64,000 nucleotides of DNA from assembly GCA_958009055.1 (NCBI GenBank), contig OY253649.1:248001-312000 (forward strand), in the 5' to 3' direction. The stretch is from Choricystis sp. odSpoLacu1. Lineage: Eukaryota; Chlorophyta; Trebouxiophyceae. The notes beneath the pieces are model-generated. The model saw only the letters and a program-made list of their open reading frames with translations, ran no database searches and had not been told where the DNA came from. This document shows positions 10,172-20,779 of the stretch, one piece after another (positions within the stretch are counted from its first letter, which is position 1; each line of letters begins with the position of its first letter). A program made the position numbers and the translations under genes.

Positions 10172-11500
10172 ATGGCGGTCCCCACCGTCGACCCCACCGC
10201 CCTGCTGGCCCGCGACGCGGCGTCCGCGGCCGTCGCCTGGGATGGAGCTGACGCCGCAACGCTCGACGCAGAGGTCGCGGCCTACCGCACCCTGCTGGCC
10301 CGCCTGCGCGCCGACCTGGCGTTGGCGGGGGTGCCGTGCAACCTGGAGGATGGGGGCGACGGCGAGACGGAAGCGATTGAGGGGGTGGAGGTGAGAAGAG
10401 GAGGGTGGCCCGATGCGCGCGCTGTGTGTTTGATGCGTGGGTGGGGCGCGGTTTTCGCGACGCGCACGTCGCGTGCGCTCGCACGCACATGCACGTTTGA
10501 TATCAGCGCTGCTGTGAGCGACTGTTGCGGCGGCAAACGTCGCCCAATTGGTGTGTGGGCGCCCACTCCGAGGAAGGAACAAAATTGAAACACTATTCGA
10601 CCCTTTCTCCCCCGATGCCACCCTCCCCTCCCCTCCCCCAACCCCCAGGGCGTCGAAGGCGTGGACTACCACATCGGCTCCGTGGACGACCTGGATCCGT
10701 CCGAGTGGCGCGTCCCCGCGCACTGCATCCCCGTGCACGCCAACGTCACCACCTACGACTGGGGCCGCCTCGCCGCCGCCGTCCCCGGCGGCTTCGACGC
10801 CGTCATGATGGACCCGCCGTGGCAACTGGCCACCGCCAACCCCACCCGCGGCGTGGCGCTGGGGTACAGCCAGCTGACGGACGCCGACATCCTCAACCTC
10901 CCCATGCACCGCCTCCAGTCGTCCGGCTACCTCTTCGTCTGGGTCATCAACGCCAAGTACCGGCTGTGCCTGGACATGTTTGAGAAGTGGGGCTACGAGT
11001 TGAGTGTTTTTTTTTTTTTGTGTTTTGGGGGGGTGGGGGGGTTGGGCGTGTTTCTCCGCCGTTCGTTCACCGTTTCACTCACACACTCCCCTCCCCTCCT
11101 CCCATCCAGCCTGGTCGACGAAATCGTGTGGGTCAAGTGCACCGTCAACCGCCGCCTGGCCAAGTCGCACGGCTACTACCTCCAACACTCCAAAGAGTTG
11201 TGCCTCGTCGGGCGCAAGGGCCCACCCCCCGCCAACACGGCGGCTGGCGTGGGGTCCGACGTCATCTATGCGGAACGCCGGGGCCAGTCTCAAAAACCGG
11301 AGGAGATCTACCAGCTGATTGAGGCCCTGGTGCCGGGGGGCAACTATCTTGAGCTGTTTGGCCGCAAAAACAATCTGCGCGACTTTTGGGTCACCGTCGG
11401 CAACGAAGTCACTGGAACGGGGCCGCCCAAGGATGATGCTGATGCTCTGGCGGCGGGGGGGCGCATCCCGGGGGCGGTGTATGGGGCGGCGGGGCGGTGA
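10172..11500 (+). CDS. MT-A70 adenine-N6 methyltransferase, AMT1/MTA1-like
   Basis: SAM-dependent adenine N6-methyltransferase. Exons 10172-10390, 10649-10998 and 11110-11500 give 319 residues. The catalytic DPPW (in VMMDPPWQL, about residue 128) is intact, so this is a catalytic paralogue and not a METTL14-type partner (EPPL). Other blocks: LFVWVINAKY, FEKWGY, VDEIVWVK, HSKELCLVGRKG, SDVIYAERRGQSQKPEEIY, LELFGRKNNLRDFWVTVGNE. METTL3 normally carries two CCCH fingers and about 580 residues; this protein is half that length with a short helical N-terminus. The segment after DPPW (NPTRGVALGYSQLTD) differs from the METTL3 gate loop (PYGTMSDDEM) and resembles my recollection of ciliate and algal MTA1/AMT1 DNA 6mA enzymes. 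The intron 2 donor is an atypical GTTGAG. MT-A70 is certain; the subclade is inference. Confidence 0.85.
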
Positions 11501-11707
11501 AAGGAGAGTTTTTTTTTTTCTTCGGTGTTTGTCTTCTTCTCTGCTGTCCCTCCTTCCCTCCTGTCCCACCGGAAGACGCACTTTCATCTCCGCAATGCAA
11601 CAAAAAACACAGGCGAGGAACTCCACATTCTTGCACACACACCAAAGACAGAAGCAAGAGTCGCCCTCGCGTTGTCCCCTCCCTCCCTTCCTCTCTCCCC
11701 CCTTGTG

Positions 11708-12781
11708 TCACGCCCCCGCCCGCCGCCGCCGCCGCCGCCACAGCGCCGTCGTCACCGCCACCACGCCCGCCGCCACCACGGCCGCCGCCGCGGTGGCCAC
11801 CGCCGCCGTCAGCGCGGCGGCGGCGGTGTCGGCGGGGGACGGGGCGGCCGCGCCCGCGCCGACGCGCGGTCCGAGCGACGCGAGCTCTTCGTGCGCGGCC
11901 GCGTAATCCACGACGAGCGCCGCCTCATTGGTGGCGTACTCCTCCACCAGCAGCCGTGTCTCAGCATCATTCAACAGCCAGGCGTCGCCCGGGGCGTCGC
12001 CAGCGAGGACGCCTCGGAAGAAGGCGTTGTCGAAGCGGGGGCCGGGGGGAGGCGCGGGCGGCGCGGACGACGGGCGGGGGGACGCCGTCGCCCGCTGCGG
12101 CGACGGCGTGGGGGACACCACCGGCCCCGGCCACCAGCGCGCGATGCCGTGGGCGGCGGCCAGGGCGACGACGTGGCGCAGGGAGAGGCCCAGGCGGTCT
12201 GCGAACGCGCGGAGAGCAGCGGACGGGTCGTCAGTGCCGCGCGGGTCAAACAGCCTCCCCTCCGCCACGTACGCCCACGAGTCGCGGCGCCCTGGGGCCA
12301 GGCCGATGGCGGGGCCTCCCGCGGCTTCGACAACCACGGCGGCGGCGAGTTGGATCGTGTCGGCGAGGGACAGGGTGGGATGGCGGTCAGCGACGGGGGC
12401 CAGCAGGGCGACGGCGGAGGCCAGGTTTTCGTTGCCCGCGTGGGCGAGCTCTTGTTTGATGCTGTGTGTGTGTGTGTGTGGAAGTGTGCGTGTGTGGGTG
12501 TGTGAGCGGAGAGGGTGAGAGGGAGGGGAGGCCCACCCGCGCCCTTGTTCCCCTCCTCCAACTCACCGAATGCTCGCATTGGCCCCTCCCGTCCGTGTGA
12601 CCGCGTCATACGTCATGGCATCGTGGAACGCGAGGCGCAGGAAGATGCCGGGGCGCCCGGGGGCGCCTGCTGCGAGGCTGGCCAGTTCGCGGCGCGCTGA
12701 ACCGACGTCGTCCGAGTTTAAAAGACTCATGGACGCACGACGAAGCATGCCGGTGGCGGACTCGATGGTGGAGGACCGCAT
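11708..12781 (-). CDS. Class I haem peroxidase (ascorbate-peroxidase-like) with C-terminal membrane anchor
   Basis: H2O2-reducing haem peroxidase of the ascorbate peroxidase superfamily. Exons 12567-12781 and 11708-12461, joined in phase 2, give 322 residues. The distal site shows Arg49 and His53 in LRLAFHDAMTYD, followed by TRTGGANASIR. After the splice come KQELAHAGNENL, LADTIQLAAAV and EAAGGP, as in APX. The proximal His is probably His176 (VVALAAAHG) and the partner Asp about 216 (FDNAFF). The distal Trp of classical APX is Phe here (AFHD), so ascorbate use or compound I chemistry may differ. The C-terminus is an Ala/Val hydrophobic helix followed by RRRRRR, a tail-anchor pattern like that of peroxisomal/ER membrane APX. 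APX-R (APX6-like) is the main alternative. Divergent from the kinase gene (244 bp). Confidence 0.8.
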
Positions 12782-13025
12782 GGTGTGGGTGGGAGGGCGC
12801 CCCGGACGGCAAATGGCAAATGGGACGACGGAAACGAAGAGCGAAGAGAGTGAGGGGTTGACGCCTCACTCAATTGCACTGCACACACGCGTTTGTCTGC
12901 GGGCGCTCCCGCGCGCTCCGCGGACGTCACCCCGTGCGGCCTGGTCGCATAGTTTGTGCATGTCTGGCGCTCTGTTGGACGGCCGCCGACAAGCCGGCCA
13001 ACCGCCGCCCCCCCCCCAAAAAAAC

Positions 13026-15810
13026 ATGCTGACGAAGCCCACCGAGCGCGCTCCCTCGCGCTCGCTTGGCGACCGCCTGCGCTCCCTGCGCCTGGGGCAC
13101 AGCAAGAGAGACACGAAACCGGGCGACGGAGCCCAGCCTCCCAAACCGACAGACACTGCACGCAAGTGGTCGCGCAAGGGCGCGAAAGCACGGCACGCGG
13201 CGCGCGCGGCTGAACGCAGCGGCAGCGCCGCCCTGCTGCCGCACGAGGCGGGCGCGTATGAGATGGGACCGCTGCTGGGAGTGGGGACGACGGCCAGGGT
13301 GAGTCAGTGGTGGTGTTGGGGTGGGTGACAGGCACACAAAACACGCCGGCCGCTGCTCTCTCACCTCCCCCTCTCCTCTCAGGTCTACGCCGCCACCACC
13401 ACCGACGGCACCCCCGTCGCCATCAAGCGCATGGACCTGGACACCGGCGACGACGCCGCCGACAGGGCCGCGCGTGAAGTGAGTCTGCACGCTCGCTTTC
13501 GCCACCCCCACCTGCTGCCGCTGCTGGCCGCGTTTGTCGCGTCCCCACCCTGCGATGGCGATGAAGACGCCTCTCTTCACCCTGAGCTTTGGCTCGTCAT
13601 GCCGCGTGCTGCGTCCTCGGCACGAGAGCTGCTCGAAACTACCTTCCCCTCCGGCCTCCCCCCCGCCACCGTCGCCGCCATCGTGGCCGCCGTGGCGGAG
13701 GCGTTGGCATACCTGCACGCCTCGCGCGCCGTGCACAGGGACGTGAAAGCAGCCAACGTGTTGCTGGGGGCGGAGGGCGACGTGTGGTTGTCCGACCTGG
13801 GAGCCGCAAACGCGCGTGAACTGACAGCCTCGGTCATCCCCTCCCGCCACGGTGGTCGGCTGGGCTCCCGCCTGGCCAGTGGCGGCACCCCTGGCTCCCT
13901 GCTGGGCGGCAGCTCCCTCACCACGCGCACCTCTGGCGCCCCGCTCGGCTCGCGCGGTGGCAGCGCGACTCCCACCTCCCGCCTGGCCGCCAGCCACCCC
14001 GACGACCGGGACGCGTGCTGTGCGTCCACCGGGTCCCGCCACGCGGCCGCCGCCTTGGCTCGGGTGGAATCGGCACGCTATACGGCACCAGAACTCGTTG
14101 CCACGCTCTCGTCGACCTCCGCGCCCCAGCTGACGACGCCCAGGCCCAGCAGCGGCCCCCGCGCGGCGGCGGCGCTGCTGCTGCAAAGATACACGACGTT
14201 TGCGGGCACGCCTGCGGCAATGGCACCGGAAGTTGTTGAACAATCAGCCGCAGGGTACGGCCCCGCGTGCGACGTCTACTCCCTGGGCGTGCTGATGCTG
14301 GAGCTGGCGTCTGGGCGCAACCCTTACGCATCTCTTCCCCTAGACGCCCTCTACGTCGCGAAACTTCACGCCGAGCCGCCCAACCCGGCAGCGTTCGCCT
14401 CCTCTCTCCCTCCCGACGCGGCCGCCCTGGTGGCGGCCTGCATGGCTCGCGACCCAGCCGCCCGCCCGTCTGCGGCCTCCGTGTGCCGGGCGCCGTGGGT
14501 GGCGGGCGGCAGCGGGCGTGCAGGGGACGCGGCGGTGCGCGCCGCGCTGGCCGCAGCCGCCGCGCTCAGGGTGCCGGCCGCCCCGGCGTCGGCAGGCGCC
14601 CCCACCGCCACCCCCTTGTCATCAGACACTCTGACGCCCACGAGACGGGGGTCGAGCCTGCGCGCGCTGTGGTCTGTGTTTGGGCAGTCGCGGTCGCCGG
14701 GTCGCGGCACGACCACGATCGGGCGCACCGCCTCCGGCTCCAGTGGTGGCGTCACCAGTGGGCTGGGCAGCCCCCGTGTCTCCCTGGCGCTGAGCCAGGC
14801 GTCTCCCGGCGGGCCGACGACCGGGCTCGCAGGCACGCCGCCCCCCCCGCCCGCGCTCGGTATCGCTCGACCTGTCCCCCTCCCCCAGCATCCCTGGCAG
14901 CCCCGCCTGGACGGAGGTGGCCCTGTGGGCTGCCATGGCGCCCCGCCTGGCCGCCGTGTGCGGGCCAGACTGCAGGCTGACGGTGCACGAGGTGTTGATG
15001 TGCCGCCCCGCGCCGCCGTCGGCGCCGTACGGCGCGCCCCCCTGCGGCGGCGTGCACCTGCCCTGCCTGCACGCGGCTCGTGCGCTGGCTGTGGTGGCAC
15101 CCGAAGGTTGTCCCAGTGGCGGCCACTTGAGGCGGCGGCGTGGCGGCGGGTGTGGCGCGGTCGGCGTCGCGTTCTTCCGTGTGCCGCTGTCTCTGTCGGA
15201 CGCGGCAGCTGAGCCTGACGCCTCGACGCACGCCCTGCTGCCACCGTCAGGGGCATGGGCGGGGCCAGTGCTGTTTACTCTGTCCAATCGTGCATCAACG
15301 GACGGGCATGCTGCAGCAGACACGCGATCCTCCGCGCTCCCCCCTGCGCCCGCCGACCCGCGCGGCGCCACCGTCCTTGTCGCCCGCACCCCGCGCGCCG
15401 CCTCCCGCCTGGCTGCCGCCGTCACAGCCGGCGGCCAACTCACTCCTGAGCACTTGGCCCCGCTGGATGGATTGCCGGCCAGTGTGTGCTTGGCGGGGGG
15501 GGTCGCGGTCGCCGAGTACGGGTGTGCCTCCCACCGCCACGCCACCCCCCGCCCCGACTTGACGGCCGCCGCGCATGTTGGGAGGAGTGTAGATCACCAA
15601 GCGCTGCTGGCGGGGCGGCTGCCCCCCCCGCCCGGGTGGCGGGGCGTCATTCACGGCGTGCTGGAGGCGGAGCGAGCGGTCGCGGCGCGCAGGCAGGCAG
15701 ATGGTGGTTGTGGCGATGGCCTGCCGCCTCCGCGCGACGCCACTAATGGTGTCACACTGGCCCCGTTTGCGGTGGGGTCGCCGTTTGCGGGGGCGGCGGG
15801 GCGGGAGTGA
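13026..15810 (+). CDS. STE20/GCK-like Ser/Thr protein kinase with large activation-loop insert
   Basis: Exon 1 is 13026-13298 and exon 2 starts at 13383 (phase 0). After a basic N-terminus the kinase domain reads LGVGTTARVYAA, AIKRMDLD (catalytic Lys), REVSLHARFRHPHLL, ELWLVM, HRDVKAANVLL, then LSDLGAA (DFG changed to DLG). About 130 residues of Ser/Gly/Thr-rich sequence (13803-14190) precede TTFAGTPAAMAPEVVEQ, far longer than a normal activation loop. The order IKRMDL...ELWLVM...GTPxxMAPEVxEQ is closest to OSR1/SPAK-like and BLUS1-like kinases. The C-terminal region (14890-15810) is of unknown type (TEVALWAAMAPRLAAV, HLPCLHAARALAVV). It lies in another frame; the break can be placed at the C8 run 14841-14848, and I found no good intron. 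Substrates unknown. Confidence 0.75.
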
Positions 15811-16050
15811 GGCAGGGTGAAGAAACAAGGGGGGAGGTTGATGTTTTTTGGTTTTGATCTCGTGCCCCCTTGTGTCATTTTGCACAGAATACCGTTGTTT
15901 GCAGTGGACACAAACGCAGAGAGACTGAGTGTGGCTGTGGAGGAGAGACGCGGGGGTTGTTTTCGTTCGTTGGTTTTTTGCTCGCACATCTAGTTTTTTT
16001 TTTCCCGAGTCCTCTCCCGCTCCCGGCCTCCCTCCACCCCAAACAATACC

Positions 16051-16251
16051 ATGCTGGCCCGCTTACTGAGAAGCGTGTCAGACTCGCGCGGGTCCCGGGC
16101 CGACTCGGCGGCCGCCGCCCGCAGCGCGGTGGCGGCCGCGGCCGTCGTCGCGCGCCCTTCGTCCGCGCTCCGGACGGCGCAGACGCTGGCGCCCACGCCC
16201 GCGTTCGATGGGCTGGACCCGACTGGGTTTCTGACGCGGGAAGCGTTTTGA
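16051..16251 (+). CDS. Small hypothetical protein, possible organelle presequence
   Basis: A 66-codon open frame in a good ACCATG context. It begins MLARLLRSVSDSRGSR, an amphipathic Arg/Leu/Ser start without acidic residues apart from one Asp, as in mitochondrial presequences, and then runs Ala-rich (SAAAARSAVAAAAVVAR) to the end FDGLDPTGFLTREAF. No domain is recognised. GC-rich DNA produces such frames by chance, so support is only the start context, the targeting-like N-terminus and the lack of another gene here. It could be a small mitochondrial or plastid subunit. Confidence 0.35.
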   Translation: MLARLLRSVSDSRGSRADSAAAARSAVAAAAVVARPSSALRTAQTLAPTPAFDGLDPTGFLTREAF

Positions 16252-16771
16252 ACGAGATAGGAAAAATAGGGAGAGGCGCTTGCGTACAGCCTCCGTGCCG
16301 CGAGGCGGTTGCCATGCCTTGGCGGTTGACCGCTGCCCGCCTCCCTCCCCACCCCGTCCTGCCACCTTTTTTGTACACGCTGTGCATGTCTTTGACCGTC
16401 GACACGCGGTCTGTGCGTGGAGAGAGGGGCTGAAGAGAGGAGATGGTGCTCTCATGGCGGCGGCTTGTTTTGCGCCCCCTCTTCGCGCCGCGCCTCCTTC
16501 CCCTCGAAACCCACAACCCTCCATTCTTCCCAGCGGCGTCCCCCGTATTTTTTCTTTGCGAATCCACGCTCTGTCCCTCTTGTAAAACCAACACACGACC
16601 ATTTTTCTGCTTTCCTTGTCGAGCGTCATCCTTTTTTCAATGAGCTGGGGAGGGGGAGAGAAAATCAGCGCCACCTGCCCCCACAGGGTCCAAAAACAGA
16701 CGTCGGCGTTCACACACGTGGTGGTTGCTGCCCCCCCCCCCCAAACAAGAAAACACAAAACAAACACCTTC
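16252..16771. other. Intergenic gap, tail-to-tail
   Basis: 520 bp with no gene I can support. It lies between the 3' end of the small ORF (+) and the 3' end of NOP9 (-). T-rich patches near 16540-16640 and a C11 run at about 16731-16741 are visible. Open frames here lack family resemblance. Confidence 0.5.
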
Positions 16772-19073
16772 TCAAGCCTCCCTCCCCTTTTTGGCGGCGG
16801 CCGCCGCCTTGGCCGCGCGCGCGGTGCGCTTGCGCCCGCCGCGCTGCTTGCGCACACGCTCGCCGTCGTCGCCGCCGGCCGGCTTCTCAGCCTGCTGTGG
16901 CGGTGGCGGCGGCAGAGGCAGCGCCTGTCCCGCATCCTCATCCAAACGTGGCGGTGGCGGCGGCAACGGCAGCGCGTCGCCTGTGACGTCGGCCAGCACA
17001 GTACGCGCCCTCGCCCCCGCCACGTCGCGCCGCCGCCACGCGTCTGGCGACCGCTTGAACTCGGCCACCCCACACTTGCGCAGCATCGCGATCGTGCGGG
17101 GCGCGGTGCCCAGGGATGCTTCAGCGGCGGCCAACTCGGCCGCGATCGCTTCGCGGTGGGCGGCGGGCGCGCGCTCGTAACACTTTTCGACGACGTGCAC
17201 TCCCCCCGGCGTCGCCCCCACCGCCGCCCACCTGCCTTCGAGTTTGCGCATGAGCGTTTTCAGGATTTTGGTGGACAGGCAGGGGCCCGTCAGCAGGGCT
17301 TCCACTGCGCGGGAGCCGGCAGAGTCGGACGCGGCGCGGGTGAGCGCGGGCGGCGGGAGCGCGGCGACCGCGTCGGCAAAAGAATTGCCCCCGGGAGGCG
17401 GCAGCCGCAGCACGGCCGCCAGCAACGCACACCCCACGGGCGACAGGCGTCGCGCGGCGATGATGTCGCCCGCGGCGGTGGCGTCGTTGAGAGTGAATAG
17501 GCCGGCGGCTGCGCCGCCTGGGAGTGATGCTGCGGCGGTCGCGACGGCGGCCCCCACCTCGGCCTCTGCCGCCCCGACGCGGCGTGCCAAGCCAACCAGG
17601 GCCACAAGCACACCACCCCGCGACGCCGCCAACAGCGCGGGCGCCGCGGGGCCGAGCTCACGAGCCGCGCCTTTTGCGGCGGGCGCAGTGTCGCCCGCCC
17701 CAAGCGCCGCTTGGACCACAAAGTTGGCCACCGGGTGGGTGGCCAACTCCGCAAAGTTGCCACGCAGGAAGCGGGCGTCCAGCTCGGTGCGCAGGGACCG
17801 GGGGGCGACGGCAAGAATGGCTTCCAGCGTGTGCGACGCGGCGCGGTCGCGCGCGGTGGCGGCCACACCCTCCTTTGTCAGGGCAGCCAGGCGGGCGCCG
17901 TCGGGGGCGGTGTCGGTGGACGGGCCGGGGGCTCCAAGTAGGCGGGGGACGAGTCGATTGAGGAGGTGGCTGCGAGGGTGTGGGGAGTGGAGTGGAGGGT
18001 CAGAGAGAGGAAGAAAGGAAAATCGTCGCCACCCTTCCCTAACCCCCCCGAAACACAAGCACTCACTCGTCCCCTGCCGCCGCCCTCAGCAACGCCTGCA
18101 CCGCGGGCCCGCCATACGTGTCGCGCGCCAGGGACGGTAGGTGGCCCTCCCACTCTTCGTCGAGCAGCGGAGCAGCGAGGTCGGCTACCAACGCCGCGTG
18201 TTCAGCGGCGACACCACCACCACCGCCCCCTTCATCCGTCGTCACGCGGGCTGCCATGCCTGCGGGCGCGGCGCCCGGCTTGGCCGCCCGCATGGCGTCG
18301 CGCAGGAAGGCGGCGCCGTCTGCTGCAGATGACGTGGGGGCGCCCCCCGCGCGAGGTGCCACGTCCCGCCCCGCCAGCGCGCAGCACATGGCACGCAGCA
18401 CGTGGGAGCCGCTGCAGTGGGTGGCCAGCGGGTGCCAGGCGGCGGCTGCAGTGCGCGTGACTTGCGCGAGCGCGTCGGCGGCAGCCTGCGCGTCGTCGTC
18501 GTCGCCGCGGGCGAGGGAGGCGAGGCGCTGGAGCAAGGCTTCCAGTGTGTGGGACCCGAATTGGCTGAGAGGAGAAGAGGGAAGGGGAGGGAGGCGTGAG
18601 CGGGGGCGGCAATGCCGCGACCCTTGGCGGCTAGACTAGCAACGCATGCCGCCCCCTCTCTCCCCTCTCCCCTCGCACCTTGTCGCCACGTCGGGCAGCG
18701 CGTCCGGCGCCAGCACCGCCCCCGCAAACGTGACCACCGCGTCCGGTGGCGCCAGTGGCAGCAGCGCCTCCAGCGCGCGCGACCCGACCGCGTCGCACGC
18801 GACCGCCGCTTCGCGCCCAGCCGCTTCAGCCACGCCCGCGCCCGCCAGCAGGGCCGCCTGCTCCGGATCGTCCGCGACGTCGGCCAGGGCCAGTTTTGCC
18901 TCTTCATAGTAGGTGGCGGTGGCGGGGTCGAGCCGGGAGAAGCCGCGCGCAAGGGACGGCGCCGAGGCGCGGTCGCCGCCGCCGCCACGACCGCCGCCGC
19001 CGCCGCCACGGCCCGACCGGGCGGCGTGCACGACGCGGGGGCCGCGGCCGCGACCCCGGTCGGGGGCGCCCAT
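16772..19073 (-). CDS. NOP9: Nucleolar pumilio-like protein NOP9
   Basis: PUF-like RNA-binding protein of the 90S/small-subunit processome, which binds pre-18S rRNA in the nucleolus. Exons 18679-19073, 18067-18564 and 16772-17969, joined in phase 2 each time, encode 696 residues, near fungal NOP9 length. Evidence: Gly/Arg-rich N-terminus (RSGRGGGGGGRGGGGDR), then ARGFSRLDPATATYYEEAK, the NOP9 opening. Puf-like helical repeats carry the signature residues: VGSRALEALL, FGSHTLEALL, CSGSHVLRAM, TYGGPAVQALL, AASHTLEAIL, HPVANFVVQAAL, SAGSRAVEALL, GGVHVVEKC. The C-terminus is Pro-rich and then strongly basic (KQRGGRKRTARAAK), a nucleolar signal type. Head-to-head with the GATA-like gene, 134 bp between starts. 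Confidence 0.85.
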
Positions 19074-19207
19074 ATGGTGTGAGTGGGTGTGGGTGTGTGC
19101 GGGGAGGAGGAAGAAAAACAGCTGTGGGTTGTGTTTTGTCGCCGTCGTTTTTTCATCACTCCTCTCTTCTCTGCCCCTCTCTCTCCGCATCAAACGCACA
19201 CCATCCC

Positions 19208-19832
19208 ATGCCCTCCGCCGCCCCCGCCTACAACACGGACCTGCAGGCCCCCATCCAGGTCACCGTCAGCCACCGCCCCTGCACCAAGGGCCACGGCCGG
19301 TGAGGGAGATGGAGAGATGGTGGGGGGTGGCCGCGGGCAGTAACTGCCACTCGTTTTTTGTTGCCGACTCCCCTCCCTCCCCCCCTTTCCACACACAGCG
19401 AGTGGGACCTGGTGCTGGCGGGCGAGCCTGTGGAGATCAACCCCGCCCTGGGGCACGGGTTCAAGGCGAGTGGGGGGGTTGGGTGAGCGACGCGAGCGGG
19501 CACACTCTTCCATCCACACCCTTCTCACCCATCCTCCCACCCTTCCACCCCCTCACCAGGTCATGACCATCGACGAGTGGTCGGCCCGCTGGAAGCGCAA
19601 CGACGACTTCAATCAGTGCGCCAACTGCGGGTCGTCGACTGCGACGCGGGAGCACCACTTCGTGCAGACATGGTGCCGCGGCAAGAAAAAGTGGGACGCG
19701 GAGTGCCTGTGCACCGCCTGCGGCGCGTTCACGCGGCGCCAGTATGCAGACCCCGACTTTGCGACCCCGGAGCAGGTGGAGGCGGCGGCGTGGGCGGCGT
19801 TGATGCAGGGGGAGGGGGAAGGGGGCAAGTGA
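19208..19832 (+). CDS. Small GATA-like zinc-finger protein
   Basis: Exons 19208-19299, 19399-19465 and 19560-19832 give 143 residues. The second intron has a GC donor (AAG then GCGAGT) and an AG acceptor. The C-terminal half holds CANCGSSTATREHHF, then a WCRGKKKWDAECLCTACGAF segment: two CxxC pairs as in a GATA finger with the LCxACG end, but with about 27 residues between the pairs instead of 17-18. Two further Cys lie in the loop. The N-terminal half (DLVLAGEPVEINPALGHGF) matches no domain I know. Probably nucleic-acid or protein binding. Codon usage and GC match the neighbours. The family is not identified with confidence. Confidence 0.6.
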
Positions 19833-19937
19833 AGAAGAGGAGAGGGGAGAGAGAGACCCCGCCCTTGCTTTCTTCATTTCTTTTTTTTTTTAATCATCAA
19901 AACAAGCACACAGTGTGAAAAAGGTGGTGTTACCCAC

Positions 19938-20584
19938 TCACTGCCCCCCTGCCGCCTCGCGCGCTGCCGCCGCCGCCGCGTCGCCCGCGATGTCTTGGAC
20001 CAGCTGTTTCAGCGACCTGTCACTTCAGTTAGCGGGCACAGCAGCACACCACAGGTTGGGGCCGACGCCGCCATCTATGACGGCACCCACCACGTCTTGG
20101 AGTTCGTCCGGGGACGCCCCACTGACGACGGCGGCGGTGAGGCCGCCCGCGTCGGCGCACGTGGCGAGGGGGCCCTTTCCCGCTCCGCCACGTTGTCCAC
20201 GGTGACCCCCGACAACGCGTCGGCCAGCGTGCCGGCCAGTGCTTCACGTGTGGCGCGCAGGACGGGGAGGATGGATGCCGCGCCGAGGTCTTCCGCGACG
20301 ACGGACCGAACGGTGTCCGCGTCTGCGTCTGAAAACCCAATCAAAAGCAACGCCAGAGGGCCAAAGACGCCGTCATGGGTGCCGCCCAGCGAGTCGTCGC
20401 CGACGTCCAGGGGCACGAGGGTGGGGCCGTCGCCGTCGGCGACGACGTCGTGCCACGGGTCGGAGGGCAGGGCGGCGCGGGCGGGGCGGGCGGGACGTCG
20501 CCTTGTGGGATGTGTGAGGGTGTGTGCAGTGGAGCACGGGGCGCGGAAGCGCGGGGCGAGGCCGCGGCGGGCTGGGAGAGGCAT
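19938..20584 (-). CDS. Plastid-targeted-like DUF3783-type protein, frame-broken
   Basis: Starts at 20584 with a transit-peptide-like stretch (MPLPARRGLAPRFRAPC). The first DUF3783-like unit reads LALLLIGFSDADADTVRSVV...ASILPVLRATREALAGTLADAL. A second unit lies in another frame downstream (TAAVVSGASPDELQDVVGAV...LWCAAVPAN) and runs into TGA at 20025-20027, after which the same frame continues sensibly (SDRSLKQLVQDIAGD) to TGA at 19938. So there are two disruptions: a frame change near 20150-20210 and one in-frame stop. Possible explanations are two very short introns (a 32-nt one, and a 33-nt one at 20017-20049 with GTGTGC, CTAAC and GACAG), sequence error, or a decaying gene. Family assignment is from memory of the domain pattern and is tentative. 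Confidence 0.45.
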
Positions 20585-20779
20585 GCCGGTCGAAAGTCGG
20601 GTGAGAGTGTCGAGAGCAACACAAAAATCGTTTCTCAGGCAGCACGCCCTCCGCGTGCGCCCGCGCCTACACGCACACACCGCTCACTGCAGGAGCTCCG
20701 CAACCAGACACTCGGCCAGAAGCACGGCGCGCGCGTGTGCGTGGTCCGCACGGGGAGTGAGCCCAATCGGCGCTCCCAA

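Noticed and set aside
10172..11500. Calling the methyltransferase METTL3 (mRNA m6A writer)
   Set aside because: It is too short, without CCCH fingers, and the loop after DPPW differs from METTL3. Kept as AMT1/MTA1-like with the subclade open.
16417..16986. Open frame of 189 codons in the 16.4-17.0 kb gap
   Set aside because: It runs from a gap into the antisense of NOP9, has low-complexity Pro/Arg content and no splice or domain support.
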